A stretch of 64,000 nucleotides of DNA from Utricularia gibba (GCA_002189035.1 CM007989.1:5735001-5799000); one strand, 5' to 3'. Shown: positions 34,445-46,700, counted from the stretch's first letter. The notes: generated by a model from the letters alone, not told the origin. Made by a program: numbers and translations.

Positions 34445-36443
34445 TTAGGCGTTCCCGATCAGCTCCCAGCTGATTTGACACCTTTGCCGATATAGAAGTA
34501 CACCGATTAGATCCCCGGCGTAGATGTCTGATAACTCAGAGAAGCAAGTCGAATTAACCAAATTTTCCAAGAGCTCCCGCTGAGACGTCTCTTGGTAGAG
34601 TAGTCCAGCCTCTAAGGCCGAAACGCGTTCCTTGCTCTGCTTCAACTCCGCTTCAGCTTCCTCAAACAGCACTTTGAAACTTTCCTTCTTGGAGTTGGCA
34701 TCATCAATCGCCTTCCTCATCTCATCCACCAAGCTCTGCAACTCCTCTTCCCGGCGGGTGCGTTTCCTGAGAATACTTCTTAGCGCGTTTCCTTCCTCTC
34801 CCAATGACTTTATCTTGGCATTCTGTGACGCAACCTGGGCTTGAAGCTGAGAAACTTCCTCCGAAGCGGACCCCATTTCCTTGGCCATCCCCACCCAAAG
34901 GTCAAGGCCTTAGAAAAAGATCATCAAATCGGATATCGACTATGTATAATCCCGAGAAAGAAGAAAAGTACTTGCCAAATTCCCTTGAGTATAATTTTGA
35001 GCTGAGCTCCCGAGACATTCAGAGTCGCCTCCTCTAAGGCCCTTCGCAGCTCCGGTGGGAATGAAGACGGTGGTAGGGCGGGATCCTCCCTTATCTCAAT
35101 CGGAGGAATGGAACTTCTTTCTGCATCATTCGAAGGAGTTGATGCGGAGGCGCCGGCCAAAAAGGGCCCCACGCAGAGAGCTAGACTTTCGGTAGATATC
35201 GGCGAGGGAGATAGTCTCTCTTTCCATTTTCTTGACGCCAGGGGAGGAGTCGGCTCCCGATTTTCAGGAACCTCAATCACCCGATCTCCTTCCACACTCA
35301 AATCGGCAGCATCTAGCTGAACTTCTGGGGAACCGGCCTAGAGGAAGAAATAAAAGGGGTTAGATTCGGGAATTGGAAATCGATAAACAGGGGACAAACC
35401 TGTGCAGAAGAGGTCGCCTTAGGCTCTTGCATTCTCTACATCTCAGCTGAGAAACGGGCCATTACCGAGTCCTCCAGGGCACTTCTTCAGGCCATCTCTT
35501 CAGCTGCAAACCAAAACTCGGAAAGTAGTAAGGCACCGTGCTGAGTCTGAAATTCGGAAAAATATAACCTAACTACCTCTCTGCTTCTTAGAGGGTTTAT
35601 AGGCAAGTGCCTTAACACTTTTTTTTTTGGGGGGGGGGGGGAGACGTGGGTTGAGTAGTTGGGGAAGTCGGAGATGAAACAGGAACGAAGGGAAGATTAT
35701 GAGGAGGATTAGGGGGAAGAGTAGGTAAACTGGTACCTTCTGAAGGCACAATATTTGGTCAATGAGAATTGTGAGAATGACTAATGATACCTGATCTCTT
35801 CAGCGATACCCTAAAACATAAGGCACGAGATTCGAAGCAGATAGAACCTCGGCTAAGTTTCTCGTAAAGAACTTCACAGGATTCGGAAAAAGATTGGTAT
35901 GCACCAAAGAGCATTACCCTAAAAGGCATCGGGGGATCATTCTGGAAGTTCCACCGAAAACCCAAAGCAGGTGCCACCCAAACGAAAGAAGACCACCAAT
36001 CATGGTGGGTATCAAGGGCTTTCATGATAAAGTGAGGATTATCCTCCAATCGGCGGAACTGAAAGTGAGATCGGCCATCCATGGGGGACTTTGCTTTACG
36101 AACAGCTATTTTGAAAAGCTAAAGAAAGTCCACCAAAGTCATAGCTGGATTCATACTAGCCGAAGAGAACAGAAAGGTAGTGAAGCAGAAAATGGAATTC
36201 GGCGCAAGGCAATAAAGCGGAATTGCGAAAGTGTGAAGAAAGCGGACTATCAAATGATGGAGAGGGAAGTGTAAACCGCTTTCGAAGTAAGCCAAAGGGA
36301 TCGGCAAACTGCAAGGAGGAAGCGGACTTTCGACTAACCCCAAGGGATTTCGGTATCCGAGCATAGGAGACCATATACACATCAAGAATGGAATACCGGA
36401 TGCAAAGAGAAGGAATCTCTATCTCACTGGACCTTCTACTCAT
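34445..36443 (-). pseudogene. Antisense ORF of Tat element B, gypsy-type transposon domain
   Basis: The minus-strand counterpart of the ORF at 30116-32364. It starts MSRRSSEIEIPSLCIRYS (36443), then has LHFPLHHLIVRFLHTFAI, LAPNSIFCFTTFLFSS and LFKIAVRKAKSPMDGRSHFQ. The segment DDPMP-like DPPMPFRVMLFGAYQSFSES and LYEKLSRGSICFESRAL follow. Then come a Pro/Lys linker PPPPKKKSVKALAYKPSKK (with C/A homopolymer runs at about 35620-35642) and a long coiled coil ending SELSDIYAGDLIGVLLYR near 34480. Frame changes and stops break it. Both copies keep the same order of domains, so the ORF belongs to this element family and is not a captured fragment unique to one copy. Confidence 0.7.
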
Positions 36444-36938
36444 TTTCGGAGAGATGAAGGAAGTGTCTAACCCAGGAACAAAGCGGAAAAAGGAATAAGA
36501 GAGGAGATTAGAAAAAGACAGGGGACTCCGGCAAAATCATAAGGAAGCGAACGGAAAGAGGAAACACAGACTAATACTTGAAAATGTGTGATTACTGGCG
36601 GTTTTCATGACGGCGAAGAAGGCGAATGAGCGCGAAGGAGCACGAACGACGCTAAAATCTTGCGAGTGAACAAAGAAAGCAAAGGGGAGAAGTGACGGGG
36701 GGAGCATGTACTTCTAGGAGAGATACTCGGAAGACGAAACGACGCGTCGTTTGAGATGCCCAAAATGAGTGAGAAAAAATGTGGCGTGCCCAGAAGGCAA
36801 CACGTGGTGAGGAAATCGGACTAAATCGGTTTGAAACCTACTCATGGGAAAGCGGTACACTTGACATTGGTACGGTGACAATTCTGATCCACTGACTTGC
36901 CTTGAAACGGCCAATATCGGTAAATCAGAGGGGCTGAA

Positions 36939-37303
36939 TGGTGTGGCATAAATCAGATTAGGATAATCGGCCTTTGAAAAGCTATCGAAAGGTGCTCTGA
37001 TGGGCTAGCGCCGGCCGATAGACCGATATGTATCAGAGACCTGACAACGGCGGCCATATGGCACAGTTTGAAAAATGGTCGGATCATAGAATAAAAGGCG
37101 GCGATCATCTGAAAAGTAACCGACGCCTACATAACTCATATTTCGGTTAGATCGACCTCTCCACGTAAAAAGTCTTCATCCCTTTCTATTTTCACAAAAC
37201 ACACCCAACGAAGCATGAAACTAACACCCGACTTCGACCCCTCTAACGAACTCCATAACCTGAAAATTGGTTCCGACCCCAACGCCGATTTTCTTCCTTA
37301 ACA
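36939..37303 (+). repeat. 3' LTR of Tat element B (internally deleted)
   Basis: It follows a polypurine-like CAGAGGGGCTGAA (36926-36938), starts TGGTGTGGCATAAATCAG and ends CTTCCTTAACA at 37303. About 170 bp present in the solo LTR at 6641 are missing at the junction CGACCTCTCC|ACGTAAAAAGTC. The GAACC duplication follows at once. Confidence 0.8.
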
Positions 37304-38339
37304 GAACCAATATTTGTTACCTTTAGTGTTGAAACCTGATTTTGTTTACTAAACTTGCTTACCACTATTAATCCATGCTTAAACTAAGAACTACTGTTAT
37401 TCCGAATTCTGCATCTGCTTATAATACATTGCAAGCACCGGCTCTTTGTGATCGACCCCGAATTCCACTGAAGATTTTGTGTTTAATTTGTATTTTATGA
37501 GGATTAGGGCTTATAAATTTATTTGATACGAAAATTTGGTTTTATTGCAACAACATTGCTAAAATTTTTGTTGATCAATCTAACAAACAAAGTTTAGGTC
37601 TACCTGAACTTTTTTTTTCCCCTAATCTTTGGTTTATCTCTATTTAGGGTTCTAAGATGAGTTGCACTATTCCCCCCTTCTGAATCTATCCTGGTTTGTT
37701 AAGGAAGTGGCGTGACTTAGCCACTCATAACAAGGGAAAGGAAAGCATCTTCATAACACATCCTAAGCAACATTTTGTTTTCAAGGTTAAACAACAAGAT
37801 AAGATGCATTATAGAGTATAAACAGTAAATTGTTCATGTGGGGAAATCTAAAACTAGTCTCAGCTAGGAACAATATTCATAAAAAATGAAAGAAAATCTT
37901 CAAGGAAAACTTGTTCTTCTGAATTGCCGTCCCCTCCTTCTTTCCCCAAAAATCTTCTCCAGAGAGAACATCATGTGTCTTAATTAGGGTTTCGTTTCTC
38001 TCTCCATCTTATCTTCTTTTTTGTCCAAAATTCTCCTTTTTCATCTCCTTGGATTTTGTGTACTTCTTTCAGACTTTTTCCTCATCCTCTGTTACTGCAT
38101 TGTTTATTTCCGGCTCCGAGGGATTTATGTTGCCGACATGCGCGATATTGTTCAAAGAAAACTATTATTAGTACGGTTGGTACTAAATTACGATTTAGTC
38201 CCAACTAAGAATAAAAAACACAACTACAATTCTATTCGCAAAAACATAGAAATAAGTAATAAAGCTTCATTTTTATAACACATTATGAATTATTTCCATG
38301 TATTGAATCACTCAAAAAATAAGTGTTATCAATTATTTT

Positions 38340-39142
38340 TTGGATCAATCTACATATAATAAAGACATATTTCTACGGCGATTTCACATGCAACATCTTC
38401 TATTCCTACAGAATGCTAATCCTCTCCAACATTTTGAGCTTTATTTTCAAGATAAAATTGATGCTATTAGTCGGGTAAGTCTTTCATGCCTCCAAAAGTA
38501 CACAATTGCTATTTGTATGTTGTCATATGATTGTAGTGCTGATTGTGTGAATGAATATATATAGAAGAGACCACTACACTTGAGTGTCTTCGTCATTTTT
38601 TTTAGGCATTTGCTTGACTTTTAAAGAGCATTACAGAGAGCTCCATCCATGAGGGACATGCAATGTTTATTAACCTTTGGGAAGACTCATGGATTACCTA
38701 GTATGCTTGGTAGTGTAGAATGCATGCATTGGAAGTGGAAGAATTGTCCTATTGCATGGCAATAGGATAATGTAAGGTGACACACCTGCTGATATTATAA
38801 AGTCAATTCACTATTGTGACAATACTTGCAAGGGTATGGGATCAAGACACACTTGCTGATATTATATATGCATGTCCTAAAACCCTAATTAAATAATTGA
38901 TTAGTCGCACGATTGAGGGAGGTGTTGTGATTGTTGAGGATGAAGGTCATATTATTCCTATTGTTAATGTTGAAGCTCAATATGATCAAATGAGAGTTGA
39001 GAAACCAATATTCCATTCTAGTGTAGAACTCAACATGGATTCATTTCTTCTTCAAGTAGCTCAATCTCAAGAATATGTTATGCATTGTCGACTTAAGAAT
39101 GATTTTGTGAAACATATTTGGACTACATTTGAGAATCAATGA
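38340..39142 (+). pseudogene. PIF/Harbinger transposase (degenerate)
   Basis: Pieces in family order: FLRRFHMQHLLFLQ and FELYFQDKIDAISRVSLSC then QKYTIAICMLSYDCSADCVN (38380-38555); APSMRDMQCLLTFGKTHGLP and MLGSVECMHWKWKNCPIAW (38645-38765); and a C-terminal GGVVIVEDEGHI...VMHCRLKNDFVKHIW (38920-39125). The second piece matches the plant consensus LGSIDCMHWEWKNCP, but the Asp of the first catalytic position reads as Glu. The segment carrying the second Asp and the final Glu is deleted between AWQ and the C-terminus. The gene cannot make an active enzyme. The LTR nest inserted just upstream of FLRRF. Confidence 0.75.
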
Positions 39143-39379
39143 TGAAAATTGTATTTCATTTCTATACTTTTATTAATGTATTTTTTTATGAATTATACTT
39201 ATTTTATTAGTAAATTGATTTATATTATTAATAAATTTAAAACTACAATGGTCAAATATTGTTGTATAAAGTATGGATAGACTATTAAAAAGTAAAAACA
39301 TACTACATGATAAAATAAAATAATGACATGTAAATTGTTTTAGTAATAGTTCATTTATCTATGATTGGAGATGCTCTCA

Positions 39380-40270
39380 TAGAGATTTCTATCCTAGTGT
39401 GCAAGGACCGCTAGATTTTATCTTTTAGGAATCTCTATTTTCTTTTAACTTTTCCCAAAATTTCTAAAAGTTCTATGATATTATGGAAATAACGGAAAAG
39501 TTAAAAATCATAAAACTTCATAATATTTGATGGGGTCTATAAGACTTAAGTAGTGCTCTATTGAGTCATTTTTGATAGGTTAACATTACAAGCTTGGATT
39601 CAATGCCTTGATGAGATGGTTTTTGGAAACTTGATAAGTATGAACCTGATCATCATAGACCTAAGAAGGATCTTTTAGAGCAAGACCGACATTTTTAAGG
39701 GAACCACAATAACAAAATCAATTGAAAGAGTGAGCTTCCATCCCGACCAATGTAAGTTGGGGTTCATTTTAATTGTCTAGAGATAGCTAGAGCAAGAATG
39801 GTATGCAACATGGAGCTCCACTTCCTAGGTAAGTGACATTACAAGGCATTATCAATTCTTGATTTGAGAAGCCAAGAAAGAACAATCCATGCACTAACAG
39901 CTTGGAGCTCCAAAGGTAGAAAATAGGAGAAAGACTTAGGAGAGTCATATGAGACAAGAGAGTCAAATATTTAAAATTAGGTATGGTTTCACAAATTACA
40001 TCATATTCATTATTTATTTAAGTTGGTTAGTTTTTTCTAATCATCAATCGCTTTCCTTGCATTATGCTTAGATAGGAAGGATGCCACAACATACATATCT
40101 CAATTTTTTGGTTTCTTATGAGGGGTGGTGTGACATTCACAGATCCTAGACACTCAACTTGTTTCTTTGAGGTTGCAACCTTGAATGTATGATGTTGTCT
40201 ACATAATGCAATCCAAATATTCCATGGTGCTCTGCACAACAACCCCTCATCAAGTGAAGAAGTCTAGCAT
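39380..40270. other. No recognised gene
   Basis: AT-rich sequence to the right of the Harbinger end. Only chance-length open frames; no domain, LTR or RNA signature seen. Confidence 0.4.
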
Positions 40271-40279
40271 AGCCATCTC

Positions 40280-40715
40280 ACCCTAGTGAATTCTTATTCA
40301 CAAAAACATTATGTACATGTGACTCTACATAGAAATCCTTCCGTAGCGGAAGAGAGCCAACAAAATCATCTTGATGAGGTAGATTCTTATGTGCAAAAAC
40401 ATTATGTATATGGGACTTTGCAATATCAACATCTCATTAAGCAAAGAGGCTCTCTACAATAACCCCTCACTAGGAGAAGAGGCCTAGCATAGCCACCTTG
40501 TTCATGTGGATTCTTATCCACAAACATATTGTGTACAAAGGGCTCTAAGTAGTAATTTCTCATTAGGTGATCATGAGCAAGCATATTCTTATCTACAAAA
40601 TGATTATGTATATGAGGCCTTGCATAGAAATCCCTTATTGAGTGAAGAGGTCCAACATAGGTATTTTTTTCTATGTGGATTCTTATTCATGAAAAAAGTT
40701 GTATTCTTATTGATG
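40280..40715. repeat. Degenerate tandem repeat, about 75-125 bp units
   Basis: A motif of the form ATTCTTATNCACAAAAACATTATGTA recurs at about 40289, 40384, 40510, 40586 and, shortened, 40679. Between copies lie related stretches such as TCTAGCATAGCCA and AGAAATCCTTCC or AGAAATCCCTTATTGAG. Spacing is uneven (95, 126, 76 and 93 bp), so the array has decayed by insertion and deletion. The open frame 40506-40736 is a reading through the repeat, not a gene. Confidence 0.65.
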
Positions 40716-43700
40716 TGGCGCCATATGCTCTTATAAAGTTTCATCTGCAAACCTTACTTCCAAAAAGGCTCTACTTAGACATATGGTCATTCTTGCAGAG
40801 TTGGACTGATAGATGTCACCCCACAAGATCCTAGATACTTTGACTAATCCAAGGATTGTATACCAAGATGCTGAGATCAATTCAACTATGGGAGGAGTTG
40901 TTCTTTAACTTCATTTAGACAAAATCCTAATGTTATGTTTTATTTTCATATTTTTATGTTTAGGTTCAATAAAAATAGTGTGCAAATGCGTGAATTAGAG
41001 GAAGAAACAAACCCAAAGCTTGCGGACTCTAATTTTGTATGAATTAAACTTGAATAGGCCCAATTTCCCTTTTATCGATGCAAATGTGGATCTATAATTA
41101 TGTAGAGTTTATATGAGTCCAGCTCATTTGGGGTTGCTCATGAGAATTAACAATCTACAAGATATTTTTTAAACAGTAGCAAAATCAGAAATACAGGTAT
41201 GTGTGAGAAACTGAATTAAGAAGAGAGATGATAGAAAGAGTTGACAAAAAATAAGAAAAAGAGGCCGGCTAGCAATAGCTAGGGAGGCGTGAAAAGATAT
41301 TTGACCAAGGAGATATTTTCTAGAACTATGTGAGGAAAAAAATAGTATGAGAAGGAAGAGAAGTGCCAGAATGAACTACATCCTTCAGAGTGCGATTTCT
41401 AGATGAGTTAGAGACAAAGATAGAAGGAAGAGAAGAACCAAAAACCTATTGTACAAGAAGACGAAAGACATGAGGAACACCTAGCTGGAGAATTATTCAG
41501 AAACATTTTATTTCCTATACTTTTGCAACATTACCCTTACATATGCTTAATAACTATTTAACTTGCATGTTTTAGTTGTTTGGGTATGTCTTTGCTTTAG
41601 CCATTTGTTTCCTTTATGCAAAGAACAAACAAATATCTATTCATATTGGGCAGAACCTTGAACGTACCGACTCATTGTATTTCCTTAAATGCTGGTTACT
41701 TCTAGTTTAGAGTAATGTTCCTAATAAAAAAAATCTTCAAATACTAAATTTTTTATTTTTTCCACTCTTCCTCTAGATTGTTCTTTTGAAATTTTTTCAT
41801 CTCATGATTTTGTATTTATCCTTCCTTATTTTTTGACTTTTATCCCACCTTTTGTCTTCATCTTTCTACTCTTGTCTTGTGCACTCTCAACTCCTTGGGA
41901 TCTAGAGTAAAACACTTAAACCATATTGCTATTGCAAAAATACCAAAATGTTCAATAAACTCCTAACTTTATGCGATAATGTGACCTTTTCCTGATTTAA
42001 ATACTAAAAATTATGTATTACCACATTATGTTATAATGACACTAAACTTATCTCCAAGTTCAAACTAAGACCAATAGCAGTTAAAGAATTCAAGAATTTC
42101 ACAAACAGTAGTGCAAATGCTTAATATTTTTGCTCATAATGTATGAACTAACTATATGCAAGTGTGGTACATAGGTTACCACTCAAACATCCATAGTAGT
42201 TTCTTCTGAATAAACAAACTTAACATACCTTAATCATCAAGGGATTACTAGCGTCACTAGTTTTCCCTTCTTTTTTTTTTACAAAGATTGAGATCAAGAA
42301 AGGTTATAGGCTCAACTTAGGCAATCATTATTCCCACTCCTCATATATGGAGTGTGAGTCAAGCATCCCTCTCTTTTCCTCCTTGGGGTCCTCCAACTCC
42401 TCTAAGTTGTTTCTGTAATCTCCTTTTTCTCGTTACTTTTCCATCTACACACACTCTTTTATTGTATGTTGCTTTCCAAAATGTAGGATCTCATTCCTTT
42501 TCTTTTGATGATGCTTTTATTGACGCTCATTCTTATTGTCATCAATGTTTTTTAACAATCAATATCCCATCAAAAGATAAGATATGCTAGTTTGTATGAA
42601 AAAAATCTTAAATGCACAAGTCTAATTACATTGCACATGTTCCTATCTCATGAAAATGATCAAGATAAAATTCATGCTCATGGGTGTATAAAGGGTTATA
42701 ACAAAATTCATGCATTCTGTATATCATGGAAAGCATTGCATATATGTTTTGAAATTCCTCAAACAACTTACAAAATCATCTTAATCTCGAACTATCAAAT
42801 CATTCCTAAGTTAGACTAACAGTAAGGGTTACGTAATACTAGTGTTCATTGATCCACAATGACATAAATGAAAAAAATAAAATATAAGCAATAGTAGCAA
42901 TTGGTTACTAAACTAGTGAGGATCCCTTCACTCAATCTTTCAGTTATTTGACTTCTCAAAGCAAATCCTCAAGTCGATCATAAACCATTTCGATCCTCTA
43001 CTTGTAGTAACAATCCTTCTTATTCTTCCATTTTGCTAGTGGTTAATTCAAGGTTCGTCTATTTTACTTTAGTAGAGCTGCATCACTGCGAATTCTTGCA
43101 AGAGATCAAAAAAAAAAATCTCCTCTACAAACCTCAATCGGTCCAACATTTTTAAGAAAATGAGCCCTAAGTTGGGGGCAATCTTTGTTCCCACATAGAA
43201 AAATTCCAGTTGTGAAGTTTCATCGCCACATAGTGTTTGAGCTAAAAGGTTGATTACATTATCGAATCCATGATGATTGATGGTGCTATGTTTGTAATCA
43301 TGATTCATTTGCTTCGCTAAAATAGCCTCTAAGTTCAAAGGTTTTTTGTACAACAGACACCACACAATAAATAATTCATGTTTATACAAAGAATTAAATC
43401 CAAGAATACATTCAAAAGCACAGCATACATCAAGAGGTGTGCATATCTCATAGCAAGATTGGTAAATAAATCAGCCATCTGTTGGTGTATGTGTTCTAGA
43501 AACAATCAATTCATTGGCAAATCTTATCCTTTGATGTTTACCTTGAATTGTGATCAAGTTTACATCATTGATAAAATCCTCTACTTGATTTATGTGCTAT
43601 AGAAATTATGATGAGATCATAATATGAGATTCTTCAAGCATTTATGTTCAAGTTAAAAAACTCTCTGGCTAGAGTGTTTGTGAAATGAGGATATCACAAA

Positions 43701-46700
43701 TACGGATAAGTTGGCATTGAGTTCCCTAAACTGTTTAGGCAATAGTTCTCACAATTGATGTAATGAGATTACTAGAACCTATGTGTAGGCGTCGATTAGA
43801 GAATCGATTCACTGGATGACTCATCTTCAAGATGCTACTGTGGGAAGCTAACCAAGTGTCAGTAGCAAGATCTTGAATATGATAGCCGTGCAAGTAAGCT
43901 TAGACTAGAGGTCAACAAAGTTATCTTGATCTTGAGATCACATTTTCGCTCATTACTAATAGGAGCCTAACCATGGCTTGCCTAGTATGGATGAGTAGGG
44001 ATGTGACTCCTTAAGGTTGGAGATAGTTGATTGATCAATAAAGGATTCATCACTCATGTTAACAATGAGATCATATCTCAAGTAATTGCATCAAAGCCTA
44101 ACAGTAAGTCCTGGGCCCAGGGTAATGACACTCGAATTGTTTGAGTAGGTTATTGAGTGTTAGTGCTTGAATGCAATTATAAGTTCGATACATAAAAAAG
44201 ACACACATCCATGTTCTGGTACCGAATGAGATATAAGTATGATGAAAGCTGTTCATTGCATGGTGGCTGGTCATGGAAAGGCTCAATCAATTCACCTGAT
44301 TATTCTTTAATCTTGGGGATCATGATATGTTGCTAGACATCATTCATGATCGATAATGATGGATTTGATTAATTAAGAGTTAATTAATAAATCCATTATT
44401 ATGGCCTTGATTGAGGAAGCCTATAGGGTCACACACAATAGTGGAGTCACTCATCGATATAAAATAGAATGACACAATTACATGAGATGTAATTGGTAAA
44501 TTGGATAAATTAAATAGAGAATTATTTTGAGATTAATATTGATTAAACTCAAAATAAAAGATCTCATATAGATATGATTTGGAACATATGCATGTCTCCA
44601 CAAGATAAGATCTTTATGGAGATATGATTTGATTTATCAAAAAATATCTATAAAAAAGATTTAGATCTTGAGATCTGCTCCAAAGGTCTTCGTGCTCTCT
44701 GAGACTGATCCACAAGGGCGTTTGTCTCTATTAGCACCTGAGGAATTCGACTAGCATTCAAGATCCTTGAGAAGGTTATTGACAGAGTGCTCCACGGTGG
44801 ATACCATAGAGGCCGTCTGCTATTGGCGGTTCATGAACAACGGAGTCATCTGAAAGATATTTTGAACATCCCTTCGTCTGATGTATATCATATTCCAAGA
44901 TCTGCGTTTGAGGTTTCTCAAAATTTTTAAATTCCGTTGCTTTTGTGACATACAATGTCTACAAGAAACCCAACACCATCGTACCCTTAGGCTTCAATTC
45001 TATTAAAAATAAAGTTGCATATCTAAGGGAGTAGAATGAAGAGCTTTGCTATAAACTAGAGTGGTATGTGAGCTGTTAGGCCCACACCGGACCATCTCTG
45101 AGTGGCTCCAAGTCACAATGGAAGTTGATTATCTTGGACGTAAATGATATGCTCGTAGACATCATATTGAAGGGTGGATCGTCAAGGTCATGAATCTCTC
45201 CAAATGAATTCATATATGACCGATTAGGTACCTCTTTTATTAGTACAACATATGTTTCTATCTTTTATATACATTTGTGTATTAACACTTATTGAGAGAT
45301 CATAAAAACTTTTTGATTTAATGTATGCAGTCTATCTATATCCATATACCCACAACTTTATGGGTAGTGCTTGGATAATTTCGATATAGACATCTAGTCA
45401 TCCTAAAAATCACACACTAATAAAATGATTAATATTTATTGTACCTTTAAGATGTTTTTATTGTACTAGCAAACAATAAAAATTTAGGAGCTATATTATT
45501 CATGCCAACATTATATATTACCTTTTTAATTTATAAATGTAAGTACTATTTTTCTTATTTTCTTTATAATTTGCAACTTCTAATAACATTGTTCTAGACT
45601 GATTCCATGCCATAAAATTTATGAAACATTTTGTTTCAGATCATTCCATCCATGAATTTTCCAAGTTGCTCCAATTGGTTCAAGTGCGATAGGAACTTTT
45701 GTTTTTTTTTTTCTAATGGTAATTGTTTCTAGAGGATTAAGCAAATTGTAATCTCTTATCTCTAATAAGCTAAAAATAAGTATATTCTCTAGTGAAATGA
45801 GGTGTAAATGATTTACTATATCTTATGATAATGTTCCTAAGTCATAGTGGCAAATATTTTCCAAAATTATCAAGGTCATTGAAATGAAAAACACAAATGT
45901 TTTTCTCCCAAATGAATTTTTCTAATGTGATTGAAAAATCCCAGAAAGTTATCAAAGCCAACGGCAATGAGAATAAGGAGTAGGCAAATTAGATACGATA
46001 AATGCCAAGCTATATATCCTTCATGCAAAAATACACCAACAGCCAAAATAAGGTATAGAAGAGGTGTGAAAAGACATGGCAGCCAAAAAGAGGGGATAAG
46101 CGAAAATAATACATCACAATCAAACTAAAAAAATTAATTAACAATGACAATGTTATAAAAAGTAAATCGAATTATAACTTGAACACTATTTCTAGTTATA
46201 AAAAAAATTAATTGAATCAAGACCAATTCAACTTGAGTATAGGTATTAAAGCAATAATGTCATATCAAAAAATTAAAATAATATAATCAAATATATAAAA
46301 AATTAGAGATTATTAATAATTGATTGAATATATTTTTTTCACATATAATTTATATTTTTTTGTGTATTTGAACTTCACATATGTGATGTCAGACCCATTG
46401 CATCCTTAAATTTGAACAAAAACGAGATCGAAAGCATGATTTTAGCTTTTAATGGTGTTGGTTTGAAATTTTACCGAAAACATAGTTTTTCAATTTTGGC
46501 TTCTCTTTATGCGTTTTTCAACATCCTTGTTCTCCAACTTTCTTAGCTTCACACATCCTTGTTCTCCGACAATGCGGTGTTTGAGTTGTCGTCCGTGTGA
46601 GGAGTGCACACTCTTTTCAAAAATTGGCAATTTTGGGGGCCATATCAAATGCATTGCCTCACATGATGCAATTGGAAAAGACTTTGAGAACGCAACCCAA

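Larger units (their letters stand above)
28687..37303 (+). mobile_element. Tat-lineage Ty3/gypsy composite element
   Basis: Outer LTR pieces of the same orientation (28687-29029 and 36939-37303) bound an 8.6-kb element flanked by a perfect 5-bp duplication GAACC (28682-28686 and 37304-37308). The inside is not a normal gag-pol. It holds a piece of a second element in reverse orientation (LTR 29112-29642, antisense ORF, pol end to 33784), followed by this element's own antisense ORF (34445-36443). GC content is visibly higher than the surrounding DNA. Either element A inserted into B and then most of gag-pol was deleted, or the two recombined before insertion. Confidence 0.75.
27829..37577 (+). 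mobile_element. Solo LTR 'Athila-2', split by the Tat element
   Basis: The left piece starts TGAAAGCACATAGATTTTTC (27829). It continues with GAGGGGGTTTCTCC, CCCAGTCCAGCGCTACTGTTC, AACTCTTTCACGATATTCTTG and ATGCCTTAAGGT, each of which has a counterpart in the reverse complement of 62235-63592. The right piece resumes at 37309 and ends at 37577 (GTTGATCA) with ATAAATTTATTTGATACG. Flanks are ATCCA (27824-27828) and ATCTA (37578-37582), a 5-bp duplication with one difference. Net length is about 1.13 kb, with roughly 230 bp lost near the left end relative to the 62 kb copy. Confidence 0.8.
27481..38331 (-). mobile_element. Solo LTR 'Athila-1', split by nested insertions
   Basis: Left piece 27481-27828 starts TGATAAACG and shares ATCAAATAAAATTTATAAACC, GGTCGAACACAAGG and AGTGTCACGTTGGTA with the copy at 14382. 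Right piece 37578-38331 shares TTTTGTCCAAAATTCTCC, CATCTCCTTGGATTTTGTG and the terminus AATAAGTGTTATCA with the copies at 14382 and 50461. Together they make about 1.1 kb, one LTR in minus orientation, with the 5-bp duplication ATTAT on both sides. No gag or pol accompanies it. Confidence 0.8.
25429..39376 (+). mobile_element. PIF/Harbinger transposon, split by nested retroelements
   Basis: Left end GAGCATCTTCAACCATA (25429) and right end, reversed, GAGCATCTCCAATCATA (39376) form the terminal inverted repeats. TAA (25426-25428) and TCA (39377-39379) are likely relics of the 3-bp target duplication. Two plus-strand remnants lie in the usual Harbinger order: a Myb/SANT-like ORF on the left and a transposase on the right. 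Removing the insertion 27481-38331 and its 5-bp duplication leaves about 3.1 kb, a normal size for this superfamily. Both genes are broken, so the element is dead. Confidence 0.75.

Noticed and set aside
44100-44960. Possible copia LTR or leader
   Set aside because: Texture only; no paired LTR, primer binding site or coding region to support it.
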